DNA of 64,000 bases, from contig JAFUOI010000010.1 in assembly GCA_017482005.1 (NCBI GenBank), forward strand, positions 35,645-99,644, read 5' to 3'. This DNA is from Lachnospiraceae bacterium (GTDB lineage: Bacteria; Bacillota_A; Clostridia; Lachnospirales; Lachnospiraceae). The notes under the pieces were generated by a model. The model was given only the letters and a program-made list of their open reading frames with translations. It was not told the DNA's origin and searched no databases. A program made the translations under genes and the position numbers. This document shows positions 43,837 through 53,835 of this stretch, in pieces (the first letter of the stretch is position 1; every line of letters begins with the position of its first letter).

Positions 43837-45381
43837 ATGAGTAAGAAACCTACAGTATTGATGATTTTGGACGGTTATGGACTGAATACCAACAAGGAAC
43901 ATAATGCGGTTGAGGCAGGAGCAACACCGGTTATGGACAAACTTATGAAGGAATATCCGTTTGTACAGGGATATGCTTCGGGAATGGCAGTCGGTCTTCC
44001 TGAAGGTCAGATGGGTAACTCTGAAGTCGGTCATCTGAATATGGGAGCAGGACGTATCGTATATCAGGAACTCACAAGAATCACAAAAGAGATTCAGGAC
44101 GGAACATTTTTTGAGAATCCGGCGCTTGTAAAGGCAATGGAAAATTGTAAGAAAAATGACAGTGCGCTTCATGCGTTCGGTCTGTTATCCGATGGTGGTG
44201 TGCATAGTCACAATACACATTTATATGGTATTTTAGAGATGGCAAAAAGATTTGGTCTTTTCAAAGTCTATGTACACTGTTTTCTTGACGGACGTGATAC
44301 ACCGCCTGCATCAGGTAAAGAGTTTGTAGAGCAGTTGGAGGCTGAAATGTCCAAAATCGGTGTCGGTGAAGTTGCTACGGTCAGCGGACGTTATTATGCA
44401 ATGGATCGCGATAACAATTATGACCGTGTGCAGATTGCATATGATGCTTTGACAAAGGGAGAAGGTGTGACGGCACAGAGCGGTCCGGAAGCAGTACAGA
44501 ATTCTTATGATAAAGATGAGACAGACGAATTTGTAAGACCTACAGTTGTTATGAAAGACGGTGCACCGGTCGCTAAAATTGCTGATGGCGACAGTGTGAT
44601 TTTCTTTAACTTCAGACCGGACAGAGCAAGAGAGATTACAAGAGCATTTTGTGATGATGATTTTACGGGATTTGCACGTGAGAAGAGATTGGATCTTTGT
44701 TTTGTATGTTTCTCTGACTATGATCCTACAATTCCGAACAAAGATGTTGCATTCCACAAGATTGCAGTTACAAATACTTTCGGCGAGTGGCTTGCAGCTA
44801 ACAATATGACACAGGCAAGAATCGCTGAGACAGAAAAGTATGCCCATGTTACATTCTTCTTTAACGGTGGAGTGGAAGAGCCGAATGACGGTGAAGACAG
44901 AATTTTAGTAAATTCTCCGAAAGATGTGGCAACATATGATCTGAAACCGGAGATGAGCGCTTATGAAGTATGTGATAAGCTTTGTGAAGCAATCACATCT
45001 CAGAAATATGATGTCATCATTATCAACTTTGCTAATCCGGATATGGTTGGACATACCGGAGTGGAAGCAGCAGCAATCAAAGCGGTAGAAGCTGTTGACG
45101 AGTGTGTGGGTAAAGCAGTTGAGGCAATCAAATCCGTGGATGGAACTATGTTTATTTGTGCGGATCACGGCAATGCGGAGCAGCTTGTTGATTATGAGAC
45201 GGGAGAGCCGTTTACAGCCCATACAACCAACCCGGTACCGTTTATTCTTGTAAACTATGATCAGGAATATACTCTTCGCGAAGGCGGATGTCTTGCAGAT
45301 ATCGTACCTACATTGATTGAGGTAATGGGAAAAGAGCAGCCTGCAGAAATGACAGGTAAATCTCTGCTAATTAAAAAATAA
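43837..45381 (+). CDS. gpmI: Cofactor-independent phosphoglycerate mutase
   Basis: GpmI interconverts 3- and 2-phosphoglycerate with two metal ions. The 514-residue protein has the alkaline-phosphatase-fold start 'LMILDGYGLN', the phosphoserine nucleophile Ser62 in 'MGNSEVGHLNMGAGR', 'HCFLDGRDTPP', and metal ligands 'NFANPDMVGHTG' and 'ICADHGNAEQL'. AAGGAG precedes the ATG at 43837. It carries its own promoter and is followed by a terminator, so it is a single-gene unit. Confidence 0.97.
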   Translation: MSKKPTVLMILDGYGLNTNKEHNAVEAGATPVMDKLMKEYPFVQGYASGMAVGLPEGQMGNSEVGHLNMGAGRIVYQELTRITKEIQDGTFFENPALVKAMENCKKNDSALHAFGLLSDGGVHSHNTHLYGILEMAKRFGLFKVYVHCFLDGRDTPPASGKEFVEQLEAEMSKIGVGEVATVSGRYYAMDRDNNYDRVQIAYDALTKGEGVTAQSGPEAVQNSYDKDETDEFVRPTVVMKDGAPVAKIADGDSVIFFNFRPDRAREITRAFCDDDFTGFAREKRLDLCFVCFSDYDPTIPNKDVAFHKIAVTNTFGEWLAANNMTQARIAETEKYAHVTFFFNGGVEEPNDGEDRILVNSPKDVATYDLKPEMSAYEVCDKLCEAITSQKYDVIIINFANPDMVGHTGVEAAAIKAVEAVDECVGKAVEAIKSVDGTMFICADHGNAEQLVDYETGEPFTAHTTNPVPFILVNYDQEYTLREGGCLADIVPTLIEVMGKEQPAEMTGKSLLIKK

Positions 45382-45398
45382 TAATGAATAATCGGAGG

Positions 45399-45428
45399 CA
45401 ACGCGGCAGGAATGCCGCGTTGTTTTTT
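45399..45428 (+). terminator. Terminator after gpmI
   Basis: CAACGCGGC (45399-45407) with GCCGCGTTG (45414-45422), followed by T6. Confidence 0.9.
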
Positions 45429-45480
45429 GTGGAAAAAATCAGCTTATCCGGTATGAATTTGTAAAAAAAGAAAATGCTAA

Positions 45481-46824
<1,344 letters not shown>

Positions 46825-46840
46825 AACTATAATATATATA

Positions 46841-46882
46841 AAAACACCTTCCTGTGCTGACTGCACAGCAAGGTGTTTTTTG
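46841..46882 (+). terminator. Terminator after eno
   Basis: AAAACACCTT pairs with AAGGTGTTTT and TGTGC with GCACA inside, giving a long two-part stem, then T-rich. Confidence 0.9.
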
Positions 46883-46913
46883 CACAAGATGCACAAAAAC
46901 ATGCAAAAAGAAA

Positions 46914-46950
46914 CAAAATATTTGTATTATTTGCCGAGATGTGCTATTAT
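46914..46950 (+). promoter_or_regulatory. Overlapping SigD-like and SigA-like promoters of the MCP gene
   Basis: CAAA (46914-46917), 15 nt, GCCGAGAT (46933-46940) is one base from the flagellar sigma consensus at each element (TAAA and GCCGATAT). TTGTAT (46922-46927), 17 nt, TATTAT (46945-46950) also fits sigma-A. Confidence 0.5.
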
Positions 46951-47003
46951 AAATCCGTAAGAGTATTTTAGAATAACATATACTATAATCAGGAGGGACT
47001 CTT

Positions 47004-48725
47004 ATGGCAAAGATAAAGAAAGACGGAAAAAAACTTACCAGTTTCCATTCTATTTTAGTGCAGATCTGCATTGTTAGTTTTATCAGTGTAATGATTACCG
47101 GTGTTTTTATGATGTGGATGTATTCTTCCAACGTAAAAAAAGAGATTACCGGTATGGCGCAGCATTATATCAATGATTTGGCAATTGCCTATGGTACAAC
47201 ATTGGATAATGAGATTAAAAAAGCGGACGGTGATGCTACATATGTCATGAAAGCGGATAATTTATATTTGAAGCTGAATGGTGTCGGCATTGAAGGCGTA
47301 GATTCCAGTTATGTATATGTAGTAGATGCAAGCGGACAGATGCTGTTCCATCCGGATGACAGTAAAATCGGTCACTCAGTAGAAAATGCTGTTGTAAAGC
47401 AGTGTATTGCGGACCTTGAGGCCGGGAAAAAAGTAGAGAACGGTGTTGTTGAATATGAATTCAAAGGTGCATTAAAATACGCAGGTGTTTATGTCAGTAC
47501 ATATGAAGAATTCATACTTGTTGTATCCAGTGATGAGGATGATATCTTATCACCGATTACTAAGATTAACAGAATGGGTAATATTGCACTTGTTGTGATT
47601 ATTTTTGTTACAGGCGGATTAGGATATGTGTTCGCCTCGAGAATTGCAAAACCGATTATCAAGATGACAGAACTTACAGTTGGTTTATCGGAGATGGATT
47701 TCACGGACAAACCGGAATACCAGCAGATTGTCAAACGCAAGGATGAAGTCGGAAGTATGGGACGTGCATTGACGCAGCTCCGTGTGGAACTGGTTAATAC
47801 AGTAGAACAGATCAGAAATCAGAGTTCCCTTTTGCTTGCAACATCTGCTGACCTTAGTGTGAGTGCCGCTGAGACTTCAACAACGATGGAGCAGCTTGAA
47901 TCTGCAGTGAATGAAATCGCAGAAGGAGCAACTTCACAGGCAGCAGAAACACAGCGTGCAACAGAAAATGTTGTTGTGATGGGTAACATGGTTGAAGAGG
48001 CTGACCAGCAGGTGGCAGAGTTAATTGAGTATGCAGAGCAGATGAGAAAAGCCGGAAACGGTGCAACTGAAATATTAAACCAGCTTGCAGAAGTAAATGG
48101 TCAGACAGAACGTTATATCGATATTATTGCTGAGCAGACAGCAACGACAAATGAGTCGGCGCAGAAGATTCATGAGGCGGCTGATATGATTACGGATATT
48201 GCAGAAGAGACAAACCTTCTTTCACTCAATGCTTCCATTGAGGCAGCAAGAGCCGGAGAGCAGGGACGTGGATTTGCAGTTGTGGCGGCACAGATTCAGA
48301 AGCTTGCAGAACAGTCAAACGAATCTGCACAGCAGATCGGAGAGATTATCAGAACACTTATGGATGATTCTCAAAAAGCGGTTACTATCATGGGTGATGT
48401 AAAGGCGATTATGCTTAAGCAGAGTGAGCACGTGGAGCGGACCAAAGATGCGTTTACAGAGATTCAGAATGGCGTAGATCAGTCTATACGTGGTATGGAA
48501 GTGATTTCAGAAAAGACACAAGAGATGGACAGAGCTCGCAAAGGTGTTATTGATGTTGTTCAGGAACTTTCGGCAATTGCAGAAGAAAATGCCGCTTCTA
48601 CAGAGGAGACATCCGCTTCCGTAACTGAGGTGAGTGCAATTTCAAGTGAGCTTTCCGATGAAGCGGTTAGACTGAAAGATATTTCCAACACCATGGAAGA
48701 AAGAATGTCAGTTTTCAAGATTTAA
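47004..48725 (+). CDS. Methyl-accepting chemotaxis protein
   Basis: The 573-residue receptor has a first membrane helix (~12-36), an extracellular sensory domain (~40-185) with a Cache-like pattern '[22 protein letters not shown]', a second helix (~190-212), a HAMP domain, and a long cytoplasmic coiled coil. The tip hairpin '[28 protein letters not shown]' is the CheA/CheW contact region. Glu/Gln-rich methylation segments flank it. AGGAGG precedes the ATG. It stands alone between eno and secG, breaking the usual gene order, and its possible flagellar promoter implies a motile organism. The ligand is unknown. Confidence 0.95.
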   Translation: MAKIKKDGKKLTSFHSILVQICIVSFISVMITGVFMMWMYSSNVKKEITGMAQHYINDLAIAYGTTLDNEIKKADGDATYVMKADNLYLKLNGVGIEGVDSSYVYVVDASGQMLFHPDDSKIGHSVENAVVKQCIADLEAGKKVENGVVEYEFKGALKYAGVYVSTYEEFILVVSSDEDDILSPITKINRMGNIALVVIIFVTGGLGYVFASRIAKPIIKMTELTVGLSEMDFTDKPEYQQIVKRKDEVGSMGRALTQLRVELVNTVEQIRNQSSLLLATSADLSVSAAETSTTMEQLESAVNEIAEGATSQAAETQRATENVVVMGNMVEEADQQVAELIEYAEQMRKAGNGATEILNQLAEVNGQTERYIDIIAEQTATTNESAQKIHEAADMITDIAEETNLLSLNASIEAARAGEQGRGFAVVAAQIQKLAEQSNESAQQIGEIIRTLMDDSQKAVTIMGDVKAIMLKQSEHVERTKDAFTEIQNGVDQSIRGMEVISEKTQEMDRARKGVIDVVQELSAIAEENAASTEETSASVTEVSAISSELSDEAVRLKDISNTMEERMSVFKI

Positions 48726-48743
48726 AAATATTGCAGGAAAGAC

Positions 48744-48772
48744 TTGTACTTTTAAAATTCTTGTGTTAAACT
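48744..48772 (+). promoter_or_regulatory. SigA-type promoter of secG
   Basis: TTGTAC (48744-48749), 17 nt and TAAACT (48767-48772), about 33 nt upstream of secG. Confidence 0.5.
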
Positions 48773-48804
48773 AATCATGTTTTGTGACAATAGGAGGTTT
48801 ATTC

Positions 48805-49044
48805 ATGAGCGTTATCAGAATTATTTTAACAATCGTATTTCTTATCGTATGTATCGCTTTAACATGTATAGTTTTATTACAGGAAGGAAAGAGTGCAGGA
48901 CTCGGCACAATCGGCGGAGCAGCTGAGAGTTACTGGGGCAAGAATAAAGGACGTTCCATGGAAGGTGCGCTTGTAAAGATTACGCGCGTTCTTGCAGTGT
49001 TATTTATTGTTCTTGCAGTTGTTTTGAATATCAATAAGTTTTAA
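48805..49044 (+). CDS. secG: Preprotein translocase subunit SecG
   Basis: SecG is the small subunit of the SecYEG export channel. The 79-residue protein has two membrane helices (~3-25 and ~58-77) around the conserved 'VLLQEGKSAGLGTIGGAAES' loop. AGGAGG at 48792-48797 fixes the ATG at 48805; upstream in-frame codons are non-coding. secG-rnr-smpB-ssrA is the standard order in Firmicutes and supports the call. Confidence 0.93.
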   Translation: MSVIRIILTIVFLIVCIALTCIVLLQEGKSAGLGTIGGAAESYWGKNKGRSMEGALVKITRVLAVLFIVLAVVLNINKF

Positions 49045-49055
49045 GATATTTCAGG

Positions 49056-49088
49056 AAAAGCACTCTTTTAAGAGTGCTTTTCTTTTTT
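49056..49088 (+). terminator. Terminator after secG
   Basis: AAAAGCACTCTT with AAGAGTGCTTTT and a T-rich tail (49056-49088). Some read-through into rnr is likely. Confidence 0.85.
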
Positions 49089-49120
49089 GTGTTTGAAATG
49101 TCGGATGCGGGGAATAGTAA

Positions 49121-51265
49121 ATGAAAAAGGAAACATTTATGAACAGAAAGAGCTATAGAGAAAGAAAACAGATGATTTATGATCTGGTCAGAACCGAGTT
49201 TTATGTTCCCATGAAGGAAAAAGAACTTGCCATCTTTTTGCAGGTAGAGCCGGAAGACAGACCCGAACTGAAACAGATATTAAATGAGCTTTTGGATGAA
49301 CGGGCGGTTGAAATTACAAAGCGCGGAAAATATAAAGTTCCGGAGAACAAAGTTTTGGAAGGTATTTTTATTGCAAATGCCAAAGGTTTTGGATTTGTGG
49401 AAGTGGAAGGTCAGAAGGAAGATTACTATGTTCCGGAAGAGAAGGTAAATGGTGCTTTCCATCAGGACAGGGTTGCGTTTCGCATGCTTCCGCCGTCTAA
49501 GGGGCGAAGAGCGGAAGTGGAGATAGTGGAAGTTCTTGAGAGGGGACTGAAAACGATTGTCGGTACTTTTGAAAAGAGTAACAGCTTTGGATTTGTGATT
49601 CCTGATCAGTCTAAAATTCCGGTGGATATATTTATTCCGACCGGGGGCATTCACGGTGCTGTGAGCGGACATAAGGTGGTTGCGGAGATTAGCTACTACG
49701 GGGATGACAGAAAAAAACCGGAGGGAAATATTATTGAAATTCTCGGTCATGTAAATGATCCGGGGGTAGATATTCTTTCCATAGTGAAAGCATATGATAT
49801 ACCGGAGAGTTTTAAAGAACGCACGTTGAATCAGGCGGTTCGTGTGGCAAAACCGGTTTCCGAAGCGGATATGGCAGGAAGAGCTGACCTCCGCCGGATG
49901 AAGATGGTGACTATTGACGGTGAGGATGCAAAAGATTTGGACGATGCGGTATCGCTGACTGTTTCGGATGGATTGTTCCATTTGGGAGTTCACATTGCGG
50001 ATGTCACTAATTATGTACAGGAAAATTCTGCTCTTGACCGTGAAGCACTTGAGCGCGGAACGAGCGTATATCTTGTGGACCGCGTGATTCCGATGCTTCC
50101 GCATACACTTTCCAACGGTATTTGTTCGTTAAATGCAGGTGAGGACAGATTGGCACTGAGTTGTCTCATGACAATTGACGGAGCCGGAAATGTGATTGAT
50201 TATAAAATAAAGGAATCTGTGATTAATGTTGACAGAAGAATGTCTTATTCAGCGGTGGCGCGCATTTTGGAAGAGAAAGATGAGGCGTTGATTGCTGAGT
50301 ATCAGGAGCTTGTACCGATGTTTGAGCAGATGGCAGAACTTTCTCAGATTCTGCGTTTGAAACGCAAAAGCAGAGGCTCCGTTGATTTCGATTTTCAGGA
50401 ATGTAAAATCTATCTGGATCCGGAAGGCAGACCGACGGATATTTTGCCGTATGAGAGAAATGTGGCAACTAAAATCATTGAAGATTTTATGCTTTTGGCC
50501 AATGAAACGGTCGCACAGCATTTTTACTGGCTGGAAACCCCGTTTGTATATCGTACCCATGACAAACCGGACCCGGAGAAAGTTCAGAAGCTTTCGGCGT
50601 TTATTCATAACTTCGGTTATTCGTTAAAATTGACACAGGATGAAATACATCCGAAAGAGCTTCAGAAACTGTTGCTTCGAATTGAAGGGACACAGGAGGA
50701 GGCGATGCTCAGCAGACTGATTTTACGCAGTATGAAACGTGCGCAATATCAGGAGGTCTGTACCGGACATTTCGGGCTTGCGTGCCAGTATTATTGCCAT
50801 TTTACTTCACCTATCCGCCGTTATCCGGATTTACAGATTCATCGCATTATAAAAGAAAGTCTGCGCGGCAGATTAAACGCAGACCGGGCGGAACATTACA
50901 ATCACATTTTACCGGATGTCTGCGTGCATTCTTCTAAAATGGAACGCAGGGCAGATGAGGCTGAACGAGAGACAGATAAGTTGAAAAAAGCGCAGTATAT
51001 GCAGAAACGCATCGGGGAAGAATTTGAAGGAATGATTTCGGGAATCACATCATGGGGGATTTATGTAGAGCTGCCAAATACAGTGGAAGGGCTTGTCCGT
51101 GTGGCTTCAATTCCGGGAGATTTCTATGTGTACCGCGAGGAAACGTATGAAATGGTCGGTCAGTCAACCGGTAAGACCTATAAACTCGGAGACAAGGTCA
51201 AAGTCTTTGTGAAAGATGTCGATACCTTTTTAAAGACGATAGATTTTGAACTTGTGGAAGAATAG
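49121..51265 (+). CDS. rnr: Ribonuclease R
   Basis: RNase R is a processive 3'-5' exoribonuclease that degrades structured RNA and works with trans-translation. The 714-residue protein has an N-terminal winged helix (~10-75), two cold-shock domains (~75-225), the RNB catalytic domain with 'TIDGEDAKDLDDAVSL' (~263-278, the Asp cluster for Mg), and an S1 domain ('GMISGITSWGIYVELPNTVEGLV', ~625-705). The basic Lys-rich tail often present is short here. Start choice is between ATG 49121 and ATG 49139; the latter has AAAGGA upstream, so the true start may be 18 bases in. It is followed by smpB. Confidence 0.95.
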   Translation: MKKETFMNRKSYRERKQMIYDLVRTEFYVPMKEKELAIFLQVEPEDRPELKQILNELLDERAVEITKRGKYKVPENKVLEGIFIANAKGFGFVEVEGQKEDYYVPEEKVNGAFHQDRVAFRMLPPSKGRRAEVEIVEVLERGLKTIVGTFEKSNSFGFVIPDQSKIPVDIFIPTGGIHGAVSGHKVVAEISYYGDDRKKPEGNIIEILGHVNDPGVDILSIVKAYDIPESFKERTLNQAVRVAKPVSEADMAGRADLRRMKMVTIDGEDAKDLDDAVSLTVSDGLFHLGVHIADVTNYVQENSALDREALERGTSVYLVDRVIPMLPHTLSNGICSLNAGEDRLALSCLMTIDGAGNVIDYKIKESVINVDRRMSYSAVARILEEKDEALIAEYQELVPMFEQMAELSQILRLKRKSRGSVDFDFQECKIYLDPEGRPTDILPYERNVATKIIEDFMLLANETVAQHFYWLETPFVYRTHDKPDPEKVQKLSAFIHNFGYSLKLTQDEIHPKELQKLLLRIEGTQEEAMLSRLILRSMKRAQYQEVCTGHFGLACQYYCHFTSPIRRYPDLQIHRIIKESLRGRLNADRAEHYNHILPDVCVHSSKMERRADEAERETDKLKKAQYMQKRIGEEFEGMISGITSWGIYVELPNTVEGLVRVASIPGDFYVYREETYEMVGQSTGKTYKLGDKVKVFVKDVDTFLKTIDFELVEE

Positions 51266-51318
51266 CAATTTGTGGATTATGATGATGAAAAAATGTCAAT
51301 TGAGATGATGAAATCAGG

Positions 51319-51347
51319 TTCACAAATGTAGGAAAATGCGTTATACT
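51319..51347 (+). promoter_or_regulatory. SigA-type promoter of smpB
   Basis: TTCACA (51319-51324), 17 nt and TATACT (51342-51347), between rnr and smpB. Confidence 0.55.
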
Positions 51348-51391
51348 AAATGAGTTGTAAAATAATGCGGACAGGAAAGGAAGTGAGGAGT

Positions 51392-51856
51392 TTGGCTAAA
51401 GATGCGATGAAATTGATTTCTAATAACAAAAAGGCTTACCATGATTATTTTATCGATGAAAAATATGAGGCCGGTATTGCTCTTCACGGAACAGAAGTAA
51501 AGTCTTTACGCCTTGGTAAGTGCAGTGTGAAAGAGGCGTTTGTCCGTATTGAAAATGGTGAGGCGTGGATTTACGGAATGAATATCAGTCCTTATGAAAA
51601 AGGAAATATTTTCAACAAAGATCCGCTCCGCGTAAAAAAACTTCTGTTACACAAGGCAGAAATCAACAAACTGGCAGGTAAGATGGCGGAAAAAGGATTT
51701 ACGCTTGTTCCGTTGCAGGTCTACTTTAAAAATGGTAAAGTAAAGGTAGAAATCGGTCTTGCCCGAGGTAAAAAATTGTATGATAAGCGACACGACATTG
51801 CAAAGAAAGATGCGCGCCGTGAAACAGAACGAGAGTTTAAGGTAAAAAACCTTTAA
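51392..51856 (+). CDS. smpB: SsrA-binding protein SmpB
   Basis: SmpB delivers tmRNA to stalled ribosomes. The 154-residue protein has '[23 protein letters not shown]'-type core, with '[11 protein letters not shown]' and the basic C-terminal tail '[13 protein letters not shown]'. I choose TTG 51392 because it gives the family N-terminus and AGGAAAGGAAG ends eight bases upstream; an ATG at 51365 has no ribosome site. It lies 45 nt before ssrA and is probably transcribed just ahead of it. Confidence 0.95.
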   Translation: MAKDAMKLISNNKKAYHDYFIDEKYEAGIALHGTEVKSLRLGKCSVKEAFVRIENGEAWIYGMNISPYEKGNIFNKDPLRVKKLLLHKAEINKLAGKMAEKGFTLVPLQVYFKNGKVKVEIGLARGKKLYDKRHDIAKKDARRETEREFKVKNL

Positions 51857-51901
51857 CTGATAAATTGTGCCTATGGCACATCCGCTCAAAGCGGAGACCA
51901 A

Positions 51902-52239
51902 GGGGCCGTAATGGTTTCGACAGGGGTCTTGCAGCTGGAGAAGCTATCCGAAGGCGATGGCGTCAAATCGCAAACCTAAATATAAACGCTGAAGAAAATT
52001 TAGCATACGCTGCCTAGTTGCAGCTGTCTGACCTAGTGCACCTACACATCAGGACTCAGGCATCGACTATGTAGGAAACGACGTATGTTAAGCTTTGCGC
52101 ATACGGGCGTATCATGAAGCTACCAAAATCTGCAGGGTGTCAGCTCCCGGCAGATGGCGGGAATTCCAAATAACTGACTATGATAGTAGAAGGACAGGGA
52201 ATGGGCTTTTGGACACGGGTTCGACTCCCGTCGGCTCCA
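51902..52239 (+). ncRNA. ssrA: Transfer-messenger RNA (tmRNA)
   Basis: tmRNA rescues stalled ribosomes with SmpB. The 5' GGGGCCG pairs with CGGCTCC near the 3' end (one G-U), forming the tRNA-like acceptor stem, and 'GGGTTCGACTCCC' is the T-arm. No CCA is encoded after the discriminator A, so it is added later. The tag frame runs 51970-52017 from GCA to TAG and encodes ANLNINAEENLAYAA, a 15-residue degradation tag. The pseudoknot region follows. Position right after smpB is the usual one. Confidence 0.95.
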
Positions 52240-52250
52240 TATGAACGATG

Positions 52251-52287
52251 AAAAGGCAGTGCATCAATTGTGATGTACTGCCTTTTT
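52251..52287 (+). terminator. Terminator after ssrA
   Basis: AAAAGGCAGTGCATCA (52251-) pairs with TGATGTACTGCCTTTTT, ending with a T5 run. Confidence 0.9.
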
Positions 52288-52346
52288 ATGTGTTTTTTGT
52301 GATGCGAATACATAGAAATTTTCTTAAAAACAACGATATAGTAATT

Positions 52347-52375
52347 TTGAGTAAATAAAAAAAGTATGTTATAAT
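52347..52375 (+). promoter_or_regulatory. SigA-type promoter of the 52.4-kb gene
   Basis: TTGAGT (52347-52352), 17 nt and a perfect TATAAT (52370-52375). Confidence 0.7.
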
Positions 52376-52419
52376 GAATTATCTATCAGTATGGCACCTA
52401 AGGAAAGGCAGGAATTATT

Positions 52420-53025
52420 ATGGAGGATCAGAAAATTTATCTTGTGGGCGGAATTGCGTTTACGGATATTAAACAGGCAAAACTTGCCCAGATTGAGCAG
52501 AAAAGAATTGAGATATTAGATGAGAAGTTAAATTATAATGATATTGAGGCGGTTGCAAATGTATACAAAAAGGCAAGAGACAACCGTACTTTCCAAACAC
52601 CGGTCGGTATTACATATATGTTGCGTTTGTATGACTGGTTGATCAAAAACCAATATGAAGGCGTGGATAAAATGTACGTCATCATGGATCAGGAAGCAGA
52701 AAAAGCACAGCCGGATGATTTGGAAAAAGGACTTCTTTCGGAGCGTGATGAATTATGGAAGAGCCGGTTGGAAAATCAGAAGAAAAAAGAACAGGCAGTT
52801 TCTGCTAAACTTCGCGTGTCAGTATTTGTGAATGTGGTGCTTGTTTTGCTGGTGATAGTGCTGTTTGTCATTAGTCAGACCGGAAACAATCCGACGGTTT
52901 TGAATTATAAAACAAAGATTATTAACCAGTACACTGCGTGGGAGCAGGAACTGGAAGAGAGAGAGGCAATAATCGAGGAGAAAGAGGCGCAACTGGGGAT
53001 TGCGGAGGATACAACAAGCGAATAA
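52420..53025 (+). CDS. Membrane protein with coiled-coil tail, unknown function
   Basis: The 201-residue protein has a soluble N-terminal ~130 residues with Lys/Glu-rich helices ('KLAQIEQKRIEILDEKLNYNDIEAVANVYKKARD'-type). One membrane helix follows (~133-153, 'VSVFVNVVLVLLVIVLFVIS'), then an acidic coiled-coil tail ('EQELEEREAIIEEKEAQLG'). No signal peptide and no known motif are visible, so the large part is probably cytoplasmic. A strong promoter and ribosome site (AAGGCAGG) support expression. I do not recognise the family. It precedes a response regulator by 135 nt, which may be chance. Confidence 0.75.
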   Translation: MEDQKIYLVGGIAFTDIKQAKLAQIEQKRIEILDEKLNYNDIEAVANVYKKARDNRTFQTPVGITYMLRLYDWLIKNQYEGVDKMYVIMDQEAEKAQPDDLEKGLLSERDELWKSRLENQKKKEQAVSAKLRVSVFVNVVLVLLVIVLFVISQTGNNPTVLNYKTKIINQYTAWEQELEEREAIIEEKEAQLGIAEDTTSE

Positions 53026-53160
53026 TGATTCTGTTTGCAAATTTTACCGGATTGAAAGATCAGGTATGAAATTTCACAGATTAAACATAAATATACTGTA
53101 TGTTAAAAACAGAAGGCGTAAGCTTAATGCATGTGAATTTGATACGGAGAAGGAACAATT

Positions 53161-53835
53161 ATGGAAAAGACCAAAATTCTTGTGGTAGATGATGAAAGCA
53201 GAATGAGAAAGCTGGTGCGTGATTTTTTGATCCGCAGCAATTACGAAGTGATAGAAGCTGAGGACGGAGAACAGGCACTGGATATTTTTTTTGAAGATCA
53301 AAGCATATCACTTATTATTCTTGATGTTATGATGCCGAAGGTTGACGGATGGCAGGTCTGCCGTGAGGTCCGGGCATATTCACAGGTTCCGATTATTATG
53401 CTTACGGCAAAAACAACAGAGCAGGATGAACTGCTTGGGTTTCAGCTCGGTGTGGATGAATATATTTCGAAACCGTTCAGTCCGAAAATATTGGTGGCAA
53501 GAGTGGAAGCGGTGCTTCGACGCAGTAACGGAACATCGTCGGACAATGTTCTTGCTGCAGGTGATATTACGATTGATAAAGCGGCCCATATAGTTACGAT
53601 TGGTAATAAGCAGGTGGATCTTAGCTATAAAGAGTTTGAGTTACTTACTTACTTTGTGGAGAATCAGGGAATTGCCTTGTCGCGGGAAGTAATTCTGAAT
53701 CATGTATGGAATTATGACTATTTCGGTGATGCACGCACAATTGATACTCATGTCAAAAAACTTCGCAGTAAAATGGGAGATCGGGGAGAGTGTATTAAAA
53801 CTATCTGGGGGATGGGATATAAATTTGAATGTTAG
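53161..53835 (+). CDS. OmpR/PhoB-family response regulator (orphan)
   Basis: The 224-residue protein has a receiver domain (acidic pocket 'VVDDE', phospho-acceptor Asp55 in 'LIILDVMMPK', Thr/Ala in 'MLTAKT', Lys in 'YISKPFSP') and a C-terminal winged helix ('SYKEFELLTYFVENQ', 'NHVWNYDYFGDARTIDTHVKKLRSKMG'). This is a DNA-binding two-component regulator. Its kinase is not next to it: a lipoprotein gene overlaps its 3' end. A kinase without regulator lies 7.5 kb downstream (61370-62845) and is the obvious partner candidate. Confidence 0.95.
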   Translation: MEKTKILVVDDESRMRKLVRDFLIRSNYEVIEAEDGEQALDIFFEDQSISLIILDVMMPKVDGWQVCREVRAYSQVPIIMLTAKTTEQDELLGFQLGVDEYISKPFSPKILVARVEAVLRRSNGTSSDNVLAAGDITIDKAAHIVTIGNKQVDLSYKEFELLTYFVENQGIALSREVILNHVWNYDYFGDARTIDTHVKKLRSKMGDRGECIKTIWGMGYKFEC

